Of a stretch of DNA of 64,000 bases, positions 26,214-34,710 are shown piece by piece. The position numbers and the translations under genes are program-made. Numbering within the stretch: the stretch's first letter is position 1; each line of letters opens with the position of its first letter. Location: NCBI RefSeq assembly GCF_022879595.1, contig NZ_CP084267.1, positions 755,396 through 819,395 on the forward strand, in the 5' to 3' direction. Below the pieces are notes generated by a model. The model was given only the letters and a program-made list of their open reading frames with translations, did not search any database and had not been told where the DNA came from. This DNA comes from Caballeronia sp. Lep1P3. GTDB lineage: Bacteria; Pseudomonadota; Gammaproteobacteria; Burkholderiales; Burkholderiaceae.

Positions 26214-26888
26214 ATGCGGATCGAAACGTCGTTTCTTTTCGACCTCGACGGCACGCTTGTCGATAGCGTCTATCAGCACGTACTCGCGTGGAAGGAAGCG
26301 CTCGACGCGGAGGGCATCGAATTGTCGGTGTGGCGCATTCACCGCAAGATCGGCATGAGCGGCGGGCTCTTCACGAATCAGCTTTTGCGCGAGACGCACG
26401 GCGAAATCAGCGCGGATCGCGTCGAGCACTTGCGGCGGCTGCACGCCGAGGCGTATCAACGGCTGCGCGCGCAGGTGTGTCCGCTGCCGGGCGCGCGCGA
26501 GCTGCTCGCCGCGCTGACCGATGCCGGCACGCGCTGGGCCATTGCGACGAGCGGGCGCATGGAAACGGCGGCGGTCAATCTGGAGGCGCTGGGCGTCGAT
26601 GCATCCAAACAGGTGGTCGTCACGCGCGACGACGTGAAGTACGCCAAGCCCGATCCCGACCTCTTCCTCGCGGCGGCCGAGCGTCTGAACGTGCCGATCG
26701 AACATACGGTCGTGGTCGGCGACAGCATCTGGGACATGCTCGCGGCGCGGCGTTGCCGCTCGCTCGGCGTCGGCCTGTTATCGGGCGGCTACGGCAGCGA
26801 CGAACTGGAGCGCGCGGGGGCGCTGCGCGTTTATGAAGACCCGGCCGATTTGCTGAACCATCTGGACGAAGTGGCCGCGCGGCCTTGA
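26214..26888 (+). CDS. HAD-superfamily hydrolase, phosphoglycolate-phosphatase-like
   Basis: 224 residues. Motif I is FDLDGTLVDS with the nucleophilic Asp, motif II ATSGR, motif III Lys in YAKPDPDLF and motif IV GDSIWDM. A helical cap of subclass I follows motif I. GGGAG lies eight bases before ATG 26214; the open frame from 26133 is rejected. These enzymes dephosphorylate small sugar phosphates or phosphoglycolate; the substrate is unknown. Confidence 0.88.
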   Translation: MRIETSFLFDLDGTLVDSVYQHVLAWKEALDAEGIELSVWRIHRKIGMSGGLFTNQLLRETHGEISADRVEHLRRLHAEAYQRLRAQVCPLPGARELLAALTDAGTRWAIATSGRMETAAVNLEALGVDASKQVVVTRDDVKYAKPDPDLFLAAAERLNVPIEHTVVVGDSIWDMLAARRCRSLGVGLLSGGYGSDELERAGALRVYEDPADLLNHLDEVAARP

Positions 26889-26907
26889 TGGGGCGTTGGC
26901 GGCTCGT

Positions 26908-27411
26908 TCATCGACGGGGTTTGCTGCCGGTCCTAGGGAAACAGTGCATCGACGAGATCACGCTTGCGCGCGATCCGTCGTGAGCGACGCCGCTTCGGGC
27001 CAGGTGCGCTGCGCGGAGTGGTCGTCCGTCACGCGGCCCGCAGACGAATGCGGATACGGCGTGAGGCGAATCGGGACGAAGCGCGTCTCGGCCGGCGATG
27101 GCGAGCGCGCCCCACGCCGAGTTCGCGGCCTGCACGTTCGACTTCCCCTCCCTACAACTATCTTTAGAGACGGGTGCTGCTTCCGAATCGAAGGTTCGCT
27201 TTGCATACGATTTGTTCACGCTGATCCAAGTACCCGTTTTCTTGAAAGTTACAAACGTATTTGCCGATGCTGCAAACCGAATCGCTCCTGCCATCAGGAT
27301 CGCTGCAATCAAGAATGCGACGAAATAGCCCGCATAGCTGGTCGACGACTTCACGCTAGCCGCGTTTATAACCTGCTTCTTTGAATCGAAATATTTTCCC
27401 AGACGCGGCAA
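26908..27411 (-). CDS. Uncertain: short membrane-protein fragment at island edge
   Basis: An open frame starting with TTG. The first 75 residues have one convincing membrane segment (YAGYFVAFLIAAILMAGAIRF) and lower GC than the chromosome. The remaining part (from about 27150 down) is GC-rich, Arg/Ser-rich and looks like run-on into chromosomal sequence. I read it as a truncated membrane-protein gene joined to the host chromosome. No family recognised and no good ribosome-binding site. Confidence 0.3.
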   Translation of the reverse strand: MPRLGKYFDSKKQVINAASVKSSTSYAGYFVAFLIAAILMAGAIRFAASANTFVTFKKTGTWISVNKSYAKRTFDSEAAPVSKDSCREGKSNVQAANSAWGALAIAGRDALRPDSPHAVSAFVCGPRDGRPLRAAHLARSGVAHDGSRASVISSMHCFPRTGSKPRR

Positions 27412-27696
27412 TCGATGTCATGCCGACTTGTTGCGAGCGTGCCCATCGCAATATCGATTGAGCTTCGGACCATTGAACAACACCCGGCAAGAAAAGGAAT
27501 CGAAACGCCGTTAGTTGGTTTGCCTCATTTATTGTTCTTTCAAGCAGGGCATCGTCGCTACCTCACGCCGACCGCCACTGTGAGCAGCCCGAACGCATGA
27601 GATACGAAGCCATTTTCGGTCATAGAGGTGTCTCGTTTCTTTGCTGGGCGCGCAATCCGGTATGTTGACGTTGGAGACGATCCCGCTTTTCAATTC
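27412..27696. other. Interval without a supportable gene
   Basis: About 285 bases of intermediate GC with stops in all frames that could carry a protein. No hairpin terminator, tRNA or repeat seen. Probably debris at the edge of the T6SS island. Confidence 0.4.
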
Positions 27697-27893
27697 TCAG
27701 GCGGCTTCCCTCTGGAGATGCGGATTCGGCTTCGGCTTTGGAATCGCCTCACACACACCGACGTCGATGGTGACGATGCGTTCAGCCTGAGCAGGCAGCA
27801 AGACGGTCCAGCCCAGGCGAGGCGAGATAGCGATTGGCTTTGTGCTTACCGACGGCTCGGGCGCGAAGCGTGAGGACACGGTCACCGACACGA
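27697..27893 (-). pseudogene. C-terminal fragment of an unidentified protein
   Basis: About 65 codons read SSRFAPEPSVSTKPIAISP, then RLGWTVLLPAQAERIV, ending in PKPNPHLQREAA before a stop at 27697. Codon use looks coding, but there is no start; the frame enters from the tssF fragment by a change of phase near 27893. Family unknown. Confidence 0.35.
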
Positions 27894-28057
27894 TCAAGGT
27901 TGAGCATGCGGGCGCGGTCCGGGTGCGCGCGGGCGAACTCGCGACCCGACTCGCGCAGATAGCGCATCTCGGCTTCGTAGTAACGCAGCACCGGATCGTC
28001 GTTCTGTCGCGCGGCTATGAAGTCCGGTTCGATGCCGTTTGGTGTGTCTTTTTTCAT
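27894..28057 (-). pseudogene. tssF: tssF 5' fragment (T6SS baseplate)
   Basis: About 55 codons from ATG 28057. They include VLRYYEAEMRYLRESGREFA and RAHPDRARMLNLDRVGDR, which match the conserved start of TssF/VasA (LRYYExELxYLRExGxEFAxxxP). The match stops at GDR and the frame then shifts into unrelated sequence. A complete TssF is about 600 residues, so this is a remnant. It shows that part of a core T6SS cluster was once next to the vgrG cassette. Confidence 0.6.
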
Positions 28058-28113
28058 TCGTATTCTGGGATCGCGTCTTTGCGTCTGTATGGAAGGCGTA
28101 CAGGGCCTCGCAA

Positions 28114-28230
28114 TCAATGCGCGTCTTGCCGGGTGTCGTCGCCCGCGAGCATGAGCCACGGCATCGCGTTTCGCCAGCGCCAGCCCAGTGACACGCGCAA
28201 TTCTTCGCACAGGCGTTGCAGGCGAGCATC
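28114..28230 (-). pseudogene. C-terminal fragment preceding tssF remnant
   Basis: Frame reads DARLQRLCEELRVSLGWRW and RNAMPWLMLAGDDTRQDAH before a stop at 28114. It begins abruptly at the vgrG remnant junction near 28229. Its place directly upstream of tssF suggests a T6SS gene, but I cannot name it. Confidence 0.35.
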
Positions 28231-28403
28231 TGGTCATCAGAATGAACGAGGACTTCGAGTTCGAACAACTCGTTCATTTCCTCGTCGATGCTGTATTCCA
28301 GCGGACTGACCGCTGAATTCAATCCCGCAACCATCAGTGACAGATGCTGAGATAGCCAAGCGTTGGGATCTTTGATCGCCGTCAGAAAATCAAGTGCAGC
28401 CAT
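28229..28403 (-). pseudogene. vgrG: vgrG 5' remnant (second copy)
   Basis: The 175 bases encode the first 58 residues of VgrG (MAALDFLTAIKDPNAWLSQH onward). I find one base difference from the intact gene at 34536-34710. The identity stops exactly at 28229, where unrelated T6SS sequence begins. About 93% of the gene is lost. Confidence 0.9.
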
Positions 28404-28618
28404 GCCGTGCGTCGCCTCGTCCTTATGTACATCCCATTTCGGGTCAGTACATTATTCTTTAAAAGGCGATGCACTCAAAGCATGCTTCGGCGAGCTAATC
28501 ATGTGTTAACAAGATAAACAATTTGAAATTCATCGAGATACGTAACTCCTGCACTCCTGAACGCTTTTGAAATTCAGATTTCTCTCAGATATTCAGAGCT
28601 ACCGAGCAGCATAGGTCG
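28404..28618. other. AT-rich vgrG promoter region, copy A
   Basis: About 215 bases with lower GC than the chromosome, related to the intact vgrG leader at 34711-34927. The words gggtcagtacat, atgcttcgg and gctaatcatg are kept in both copies. Probably promoter and upstream regulatory DNA. Confidence 0.45.
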
Positions 28619-28999
28619 TTAGCGATACTGTCCCGCGCCGGGGATACCGCCGAACCGCAGGCAGCCGTTGCCAAAGCGCAGCTTGCAAGACTTCAGGCGC
28701 TCGCCACACGCGTCAGCGCTTGCGTCGCTGGTCGGGTTGTCGTTGATATCGGCGACGGGCGGAGCGGCGTAGCTAACGCGTCCGATGCACAGCAGGGCGA
28801 GAAACACGACTTGCGGGCCGCCGATCACGGCAGCCCAGAACCCCACACCACTCGCGGGCTCGCTTGCAGGCCACGCCAGCAGGATGAGCGGCACGCCTAC
28901 CGCGCAGCATGCGAACCAGATACCGAGCCACGGCAGCAGACGCGGACCATGGGATGGGTACGGATAAGGTTCGCCCACCTCAGACAGATCAACCGGCAT
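28619..28999 (-). CDS. Chimeric protein: two-TM T6SS-cassette protein N-terminus joined to phage minor tail protein L C-terminus
   Basis: 126 residues. Residues 1 to about 76 hold MPVDLSEVGEPYPYPSHGPR and two membrane helices (LPWLGIWFACCAVGVPLILLAW and FWAAVIGGPQVVFLALLCIG). From about residue 77 the sequence is APPVADINDNPTSDASADAC, then KSCKLRFGNG and FGGIPGAG, the conserved C-terminus of lambda-gpL-type tail proteins also present at 34928-35090. The junction is near 28768. The start lies three bases after the PAAR stop. The fusion is best explained by recombination between vgrG modules; whether the product is functional is unknown. Confidence 0.6.
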   Translation of the reverse strand: MPVDLSEVGEPYPYPSHGPRLLPWLGIWFACCAVGVPLILLAWPASEPASGVGFWAAVIGGPQVVFLALLCIGRVSYAAPPVADINDNPTSDASADACGERLKSCKLRFGNGCLRFGGIPGAGQYR

Positions 29000-29002
29000 G
29001 CG

Positions 29003-29263
29003 TCAAGCGAAGTTGACGTTTAGCAGGGACGACACTAAGCGACAACCGCACGCGCAACGGTGGTCGTGCATCGCGTAAGGCTGACCATCACGATCGGGGA
29101 AGCGCTCATCGCCTTCGGCGATCGTTGTTTGTCCGTGGACATCGCATTGGGCGCTGTCGCCTCGACGGGCGAGTGCGCGTCCCATGAAGGTCGTGAACGG
29201 TGAGCCGCTAGTGACTTCGCCGCCGTGTTCGAGTTGGTCGCCGTAGCGGATGGGGGATTTCAT
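29003..29263 (-). CDS. PAAR-domain T6SS spike-tip protein
   Basis: 86 residues, a single PAAR domain: IRYGDQLEHGGEVTSGS, FMGRALARRGDSAQCDVHG, FPDRDGQPYAMHDHRCACGC with His/Cys residues for the metal at the tip. PAAR proteins cap the VgrG trimer and help load effectors. The start overlaps the stop of the immunity gene (ATGA). An open frame continues upstream to 29356 but has no family match. Confidence 0.88.
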   Translation of the reverse strand: MKSPIRYGDQLEHGGEVTSGSPFTTFMGRALARRGDSAQCDVHGQTTIAEGDERFPDRDGQPYAMHDHRCACGCRLVSSLLNVNFA

Positions 29264-29925
29264 TGTTGACGTATCCCTGGCTCTATCCGTCTTTGGAAGA
29301 TTCGTGCACAGAATGCCTCGTCTGCAATTACGCGCTTCTTTCTCTTCAGATCCCAAACCCCAGGATATGAATCCACTCGGCAGCTTATTTTCCCATTCGG
29401 CGCGACAAAATCTCCGTCTACGGAAATTACCGATGCTCCGGCCTCTCCGATACTATCGAAAGAGTACTTCCGCAGTTCTCTCAACGCTTTCCCTTTTTGA
29501 AAAACCCCATGTAGTGATAAAAGATTTTTAGTTGTCCCTATGCGAGCAATGGTTGCCAACCAAGTGAAAGGCTGGACACTTACGAAATCAAGCGAGACGT
29601 AAATTCCTTTTGATAAATTTATGTCGGACAGAAATCCAACGCCCTCAGGAATGTGCGAGACCTTTACTTTAACCGTGGCCGAGCAGTTTTGAAGTTCTTG
29701 TGTGTCTGCATAGCCCGTATCGGAAACAATGATGGCTGACTTATCAAAACTCAGAACAGCAAAAATAGGTTTCTCACTCAGTTCGCAAAGGCGCACAGTT
29801 GTGCCGTCCGTCACTAGCTTCACGAAACCATTTTCGACCGCGTACTCAGTATCAGCGACTGCCAATTTTGAATAGACTCCGCAAACAATTAGTAGGCTAA
29901 TCATTGCTGCAAATTGCTTAATCAC
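29260..29925 (-). CDS. Candidate periplasmic immunity protein of the T6SS hydrolase effector
   Basis: 221 residues with marked low GC. The GTG start at 29925 overlaps the effector stop (GTGATTAA). The signal peptide MIKQFAAMISLLIVCGVYSK ends near LAVA before DTEYAV. The mature part is beta-rich (FAVLSFDKSAIIVSD; ATVKVKVSHIPEGVGF) with paired cysteines. No family recognised. Its position directly behind a peptidoglycan hydrolase effector, and its export to the periplasm, fit an immunity role; this is inference. Confidence 0.6.
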   Translation of the reverse strand: MIKQFAAMISLLIVCGVYSKLAVADTEYAVENGFVKLVTDGTTVRLCELSEKPIFAVLSFDKSAIIVSDTGYADTQELQNCSATVKVKVSHIPEGVGFLSDINLSKGIYVSLDFVSVQPFTWLATIARIGTTKNLLSLHGVFQKGKALRELRKYSFDSIGEAGASVISVDGDFVAPNGKISCRVDSYPGVWDLKRKKRVIADEAFCARIFQRRIEPGIRQQ

Positions 29926-31213
29926 AAATTATCTCCTTCGCCAGCCGCGTATAATCACATCTACGCTTGTCATCAATATAGCCACCGTTGATCGCGTAGG
30001 TAACCTCACGTGAAAGATTGAACTCACGCAGTTTTCCCGCCGCGTCATCTGCCACCGTAGGTATATCTTTATCGATTGCCCCAGTAATTTTCCATTTTGC
30101 TCGCTCGCACAGCAAAAAATAGGCCCCGCTATCAATGCAATTTTCTTTAAGGCTCACTTCTTGAGGGTTTCTAATTTCAGCTGGTATCTTCGTCATTCGA
30201 CCTCTGTTATGTTTGATGTACTCCGGGTCGGTCCACCAAGAGTCATTGAATGACGACGAATTGATCCAACCTCGAAATACCCAATAGCCGGCGTAGTTGC
30301 TGCGTCCTGTCAACTGTTTAAAGCCGCGGCCTCGGAATTTTTGCGAATCCTTACTGTCGCAATTTCCGTTTTTCCAGTCGTATGACCCGGCAATCCGCCC
30401 TCCGTGGCTATTGAACTTTTCAGATCGAAACCACGGATCATCCTCTTCTGCAACAGCCCCATACCAGTGGCCTAGCGTTGACTCCGCCAGTATCGAAGTT
30501 GGATTTTTTCTTTTTCCGTGAACGGTCCCCGCTCCAACGACTCCGATCATGCTTGTTTCTTGCATCGAGGTGAGCCAGCCGCTTTCAACTGCGCCTTGCC
30601 CAAGAAAATGAGACAACCTCAGTGGCGAGGTAAGCCCAAATTTGCGCGTCGCAAAGTTTAGAGGGAAAAGATATGTTGTACGTAACTCGTGGGGTGTCGG
30701 ACTAGAGTTTCCAGCATATTGATCGTCCGAATAGACCTGACGAAATTCCCCAATGCTTAACCACCCACACTTCCTAAAATGCCGCACAAACGCGAGCGGA
30801 TGAAAAAACCAAAGCTTCTGCCCCGCAGTGAAGTCAGTCTTATCCCAAAACTGGAATGACTTCAGCAGTTTGATAAATGCCTTATAGCCAGCTTCATCGC
30901 CGTGATAAAACTCGCCTTCATCCTTCAGCTTGCCATAACGCGCTTCATTGTTAGAACTATCCCACTCGCTCGGCGCTTCGCAGACGAACCCCTTCAATCG
31001 CTCACGAATAGTCTTATTCGACCTGATGTAATTGGCAAGCACATCTTCTTTCCTGTACTCTTCGGTCAGCGCAACTTGCTGCGGCGTCTGATGGTCCTTG
31101 GTGTCCTTGACGATTTTCTTCAGCGCGTCGATATCGCACAGTCCGTCGGCGCTGAACGGCGTGTTGCCCTCGCTGATCTTCTCCCCGCCTGCGAGCACTG
31201 AGAAGTCGGCATC

Positions 31214-31221
31214 GGAAAGCT
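31214..31221 (+). repeat. Inverted repeat, left end of inverted effector segment
   Basis: GGAAAGCT. Its reverse complement AGCTTTCC occurs at 32088-32095. Codon phase across both ends is the same. Confidence 0.8.
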
Positions 31222-32087
31222 CGACAGCAATGCGGGCTTCGTCTTGCTCAAACACACGACCGAAACAGGCGATGGCCGGACACTGACGTTCTATTCGTTG
31301 TATATGCACCTGCTCGACCTGAGCAGCTACAACGGAGCGGATGGAAAACTGCTCCCGAAGTTTTTGCAGATGCCTACGCCGGGTGGTGACACCGAACCGT
31401 CGCCTGCGCAGAAAGGCGTCAATCTCAAAGTGCGGAGAAAGGATGTGCTCGGCTGGGTCGGCGCGTGCCACGCTCAGCAGCATCTGCACTTCGAGATATT
31501 CATGACCAAGACGGACTACGATGCCTACTTCGGTCGCACGCAGCTTGGGACGCCGACAGCGAGTATGGCGAGCAGCAGCGATTGTTGGGGGCACACCTAC
31601 TATGTGATTCCCGCAGGCTCGTCGTTTCTCGCGCTACCGCCCGGCGTCGATTCACAGAGGACGCTCAAGGGCATTGCATTTGAAGCATTGCAGGCGGATC
31701 GGAACGCCGAGCAGTTGTTTGTAGAGATGTTCTTTCACAAGGGCCATAAATTCACCAACGTGTGGGCGGTATCGGGTCAAAGCCGAACGTTGCTCACGCC
31801 CACGCCAGTGAAAGAGAAGGACTACGAGTACGAGATGTACAAGCGGGCTACGGCACTGTACCCGGCGTGTCCGAGCGACGGCTATGAATTGCTTCGGTTC
31901 GGACGGATTCTTTCGCCATCGCCCACGTTGGGTATGGCGACGGGCGGCACGCCACCTCCGGTAGATGCCAGCCCGCAGGGAAATCCTCGATCCAGAGATG
32001 CGCAAAATCCGCGCGCAACTTGGATGCGGGTGACGTTCGCCGCTGGCCGGGAAGGTTATATCGACGTGAGCCCGGATGCGATTTCGA
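31222..32087 (+). other. Inverted 866-bp segment of the effector gene
   Basis: Plus-strand translation reads LDSNAGFVLLKHTTETGDG, TFYSLYMHLLDLSSYNG, QQHLHFEIFMTKTDYDAYFG, EGYIDVSPDAISKLS. This is a continuous effector-family protein sequence without its own start. After mental inversion it joins AYDGGGGK on one side and SDADFSVLAGGEK on the other without a frame break. Confidence 0.85.
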
Positions 32088-32095
32088 AGCTTTCC
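32088..32095 (+). repeat. Inverted repeat, right end of inverted effector segment
   Basis: AGCTTTCC, the partner of GGAAAGCT at 31214-31221. Confidence 0.8.
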
Positions 32096-32358
32096 ACCGC
32101 CACCATCGTAGGCCTTTTGACACACGCGATACGCGACGACCTCGCCATCGGCAATGGCGCGTACCTTTTCGTTTTGCATCGACGGCATCAGATGCGCGCC
32201 GCAATGCCAGCGTCGGTCGAATCCGATTGGATAGATTCCGTGGGCGAGTTCGAACGCGTCCACCTTGTCCATCATCAGGTCAAGTACAGGCGGGTTGGCG
32301 TCGGCGTCGGTGCTTCCGAGCCCAGCAGCCGGAAGAAAGGGAGGGCTAATAATCATGC

Positions 32359-34710
32359 TCAGCGGGTCAACGGATAGAAATTAGTAGGTTTGAATTCGCT
32401 CTCGGGCAGCTTCGGCAAAGGCGAATCAGCGCTCTGCGGTCCTTCAAACGTGAACGAACCTGCCTTGATCTTGAAATCGCCCGGACAGATCAGTTCGATG
32501 CTGCCGTTCTCGATCTTGATGGCGGCTCCTCCGCAAGCGAGCACAGCTTTGGTCTTGCCGTTCACGAGCACATCGGCGTTGGCACTGGAGACGTGCAATT
32601 GCTGGTCGGCGTAGAGGTTCAGCGTGCTGTCGTGCGCCTGAATATCAACCGGGCCTTTCGCGAACAATTTCATGCCGAGCCTCTGCGCGCACATCGAAAT
32701 CAGATCGCCCGCCGCGACGGTGAAACGCCTCACCGCACTGATATCGACGTGCTTGCCTGCGCTGAGCATCACGTTGTCACCCGCGGCCTGCTGCACCGAG
32801 CGCGGCGTCACAAAGGCCATGCCGCCCGGCGCACTGGCGAGCAACCCGGCGCTTTTAAGCTGATCGAGCGTGTCCATCAAGCTGGCTTGCGTATCGGAGT
32901 CAGCGGGCGTCGCCTTCGCCTGGGTCGTCGCCTGAACAAGCGACGTCACGCGATTCAAAGCCGACTGCAACTCCCGCAACGCCGCATTCATCTCCAGATG
33001 CGGCGCATTCGGGCTCGACAACGCATCGGCGGAGAGAAACACGCCCTTTGAGCCATGGAGGGTTGCATGGCCCTGGGAGTGAATTTCAAGGCCTTCACCC
33101 CGAAGTTGCTTCTGGCTGTCCACCAGATAGCCCATGCTGATCGACGACTTCTGATAGATCGTCGCGATCTTCGCGCCTTCCCGACCCTTGAAGTCTTCGA
33201 AGCGCACCTTGTTCGCCAGCAGCGGCGAGCGCCACACGGCCCGCGAATTCCAGCCCTCACGACCGTGAACGTGATTGGCGTGCGAATAGTCATATGCGGC
33301 AAATGCAATGTAGGGCCTATCCACATCGGCATTTGTAAAAAATATTCGCACCTCGGTTCCCGGAAGCAAGGGCGAATGCAACCCACCTTCTTTCGATGCA
33401 GACGGCACCATCAACCGCAATCGCATGCTGTTCGAACCCGACTTGCCCGCGCCATGATGGAAGTGGAACCGAACCAGATAACGGCCATGCTCATCCAAAT
33501 CGGCATAGGGACTGTTCTCGGCGCTCGATTCGATCGTCGCCTTAATCGAACCCTGCATCCATTTCCAGTCCCGCTCCGGGATGTACTCAGGCCGCCATAC
33601 CTTGTCCGCAGGCGTGCCCTCGAATTCGTTCAGCGCAGGTTGCGACAGTGTGCCGGTCGTCTTGACTTTGGTGATGACCAGCCCGTAAGGCGCTTTCGGC
33701 AACTTGTGATTGGTGGTATTCAGCACCCAACCCGGATACAGTCCGACGATGTTGGAGGTGCCGGTGTGAACCACCTGCCTTGAGCCGATCGCCTGCGCAC
33801 GCACCTTGGTCAGTGTCTGCGCCTCTTCTTTCGTATGAAAATGCTCGTTGCTGCGATTAATGCGGCCATAGAGCGTTTTCTCGCCGCGATCGACGTAGGC
33901 GATGGCTGAGACCGGCGCGTTAGGCGTGCGATAGTTGTGGTCACGTAGCTCGATGCTTTCGGGCATCAGCGTTTGCTTGAGCTTGAGGCTCAGCAGCGCT
34001 TCATGGAATTCGCCATCTAGACCATTGGGTCGCACAAACGGCACATCGATCGAACGCATGTAGCCGTTTGCACGATTGTCGATCACCAGCGTATCGCGGT
34101 GGGTTTTGCTGTCGACCGGAGCGTGCCTGAAGTACATATTCAGGCCGTGCCGTAAACACTGGCGCCTGACGAAACCGAAGACACTTTCATCGACCATCAG
34201 AAGCTGGTCGTAGCGTTGTTCCAGCCCTTCAAAATTCAGTTCGATGTCGTGCGGGAAGATGCGCTGACGATCCACGAGCAGGTCATAAAAGATCTCCTTC
34301 AGCGTCTTTTTCAAAAACACATCTGAGTCGATTTCAAGGTCCAGCAGGGAAATGCGCGGGCCGATATGCAGGCGAAACTGCGCGCCGTCCCGAGTCGATT
34401 TCTCGTGCTCCCATTGCCGCACCACCCCATGAACCGTGCGTGCATGTCGCGAGGCTGGCTCCAGGTACTTCAGCGCGGCACGTTCCTCAATGACGAAGGT
34501 GACGTTCTTGCCGAGAAAGTCGGCGCCGTCAAGCGTCTGGTCATCAGAATGAACGAGGACTTCGAGTTCGAACAACTCGTTCATTTCCTCGTCGATGCTG
34601 TATTCCAGCGGACTGACTGCTGAATTCAATCCCGCAACCATCAGTGACAGATGCTGAGATAGCCAAGCGTTGGGATCTTTGATCGCCGTCAGAAAATCAA
34701 GTGCAGCCAT
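32359..34710 (-). CDS. vgrG: VgrG T6SS spike protein with DUF2345 extension
   Basis: 783 residues. The first about 500 are the gp27/gp5-like VgrG core (HIGPRISLLDLEIDSDVF, FGFVRRQCLRHGLNMYFRH, GRYLVRFHFHHGAG, LLPGTEVRIFFTNADVDRPY). A DUF2345 beta-helix follows (QLRGEGLEIHSQGHATLHGS; AGKHVDISAVRRFTVAAGDLI). The C-terminus ends at FYPLTR with no extra effector domain, so cargo is probably carried by the adjacent effector through PAAR or the DUF2345 tail. First gene of the cassette; an AT-rich leader lies upstream. Confidence 0.95.
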   Translation of the reverse strand: MAALDFLTAIKDPNAWLSQHLSLMVAGLNSAVSPLEYSIDEEMNELFELEVLVHSDDQTLDGADFLGKNVTFVIEERAALKYLEPASRHARTVHGVVRQWEHEKSTRDGAQFRLHIGPRISLLDLEIDSDVFLKKTLKEIFYDLLVDRQRIFPHDIELNFEGLEQRYDQLLMVDESVFGFVRRQCLRHGLNMYFRHAPVDSKTHRDTLVIDNRANGYMRSIDVPFVRPNGLDGEFHEALLSLKLKQTLMPESIELRDHNYRTPNAPVSAIAYVDRGEKTLYGRINRSNEHFHTKEEAQTLTKVRAQAIGSRQVVHTGTSNIVGLYPGWVLNTTNHKLPKAPYGLVITKVKTTGTLSQPALNEFEGTPADKVWRPEYIPERDWKWMQGSIKATIESSAENSPYADLDEHGRYLVRFHFHHGAGKSGSNSMRLRLMVPSASKEGGLHSPLLPGTEVRIFFTNADVDRPYIAFAAYDYSHANHVHGREGWNSRAVWRSPLLANKVRFEDFKGREGAKIATIYQKSSISMGYLVDSQKQLRGEGLEIHSQGHATLHGSKGVFLSADALSSPNAPHLEMNAALRELQSALNRVTSLVQATTQAKATPADSDTQASLMDTLDQLKSAGLLASAPGGMAFVTPRSVQQAAGDNVMLSAGKHVDISAVRRFTVAAGDLISMCAQRLGMKLFAKGPVDIQAHDSTLNLYADQQLHVSSANADVLVNGKTKAVLACGGAAIKIENGSIELICPGDFKIKAGSFTFEGPQSADSPLPKLPESEFKPTNFYPLTR

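Larger units (their letters stand above)
28229..28768. repeat. Direct repeat copy A: phage tail L 3' end + vgrG promoter + vgrG 5' end
   Basis: Matches 34536-35075 in the same orientation. The vgrG part is almost identical, the non-coding AT-rich middle is diverged, and the tail-L part is similar at roughly four fifths of positions by eye. It marks the end of one vgrG module and the start of another. Confidence 0.8.
29918..32356 (-). pseudogene. T6SS effector gene (M23 peptidase + GH19-like domain), interrupted by an internal inversion
   Basis: Read straight through, the gene is broken. Residues 1-90 (minus strand, from ATG 32356, two bases after the vgrG stop) include the first M23 zinc-ligand region RRWHCGAHLMP (His51) and IADGEVVAYR. 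The next 866 bases carry the protein on the plus strand, and the last 431 residues are again minus. Restoring the middle gives 812 residues in one frame. The M23 domain then gains YSLYMHLL and the HxH motif HLHFEIF (His177, His179). The C-terminal GH19-like part has GQGAVESGW (Glu591 as candidate catalytic acid) and FRGRGFKQLTGRSNYAGYW. It would cut peptide and glycan bonds of peptidoglycan. The present orientation gives no intact product. Confidence 0.85.

Noticed and set aside
29264..29356. Upstream extension of the PAAR protein
   Set aside because: It overlaps the immunity gene out of frame and adds 31 residues unrelated to PAAR; the ATGA overlap at 29263 is the natural coupling.
31261..31594. 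Upstream extension of the GH19-like frame to a start at 31594
   Set aside because: This part is the antisense of the inverted M23 segment. Its translation has no match to the effector family, whereas restoring the inversion gives a proper N-terminus.
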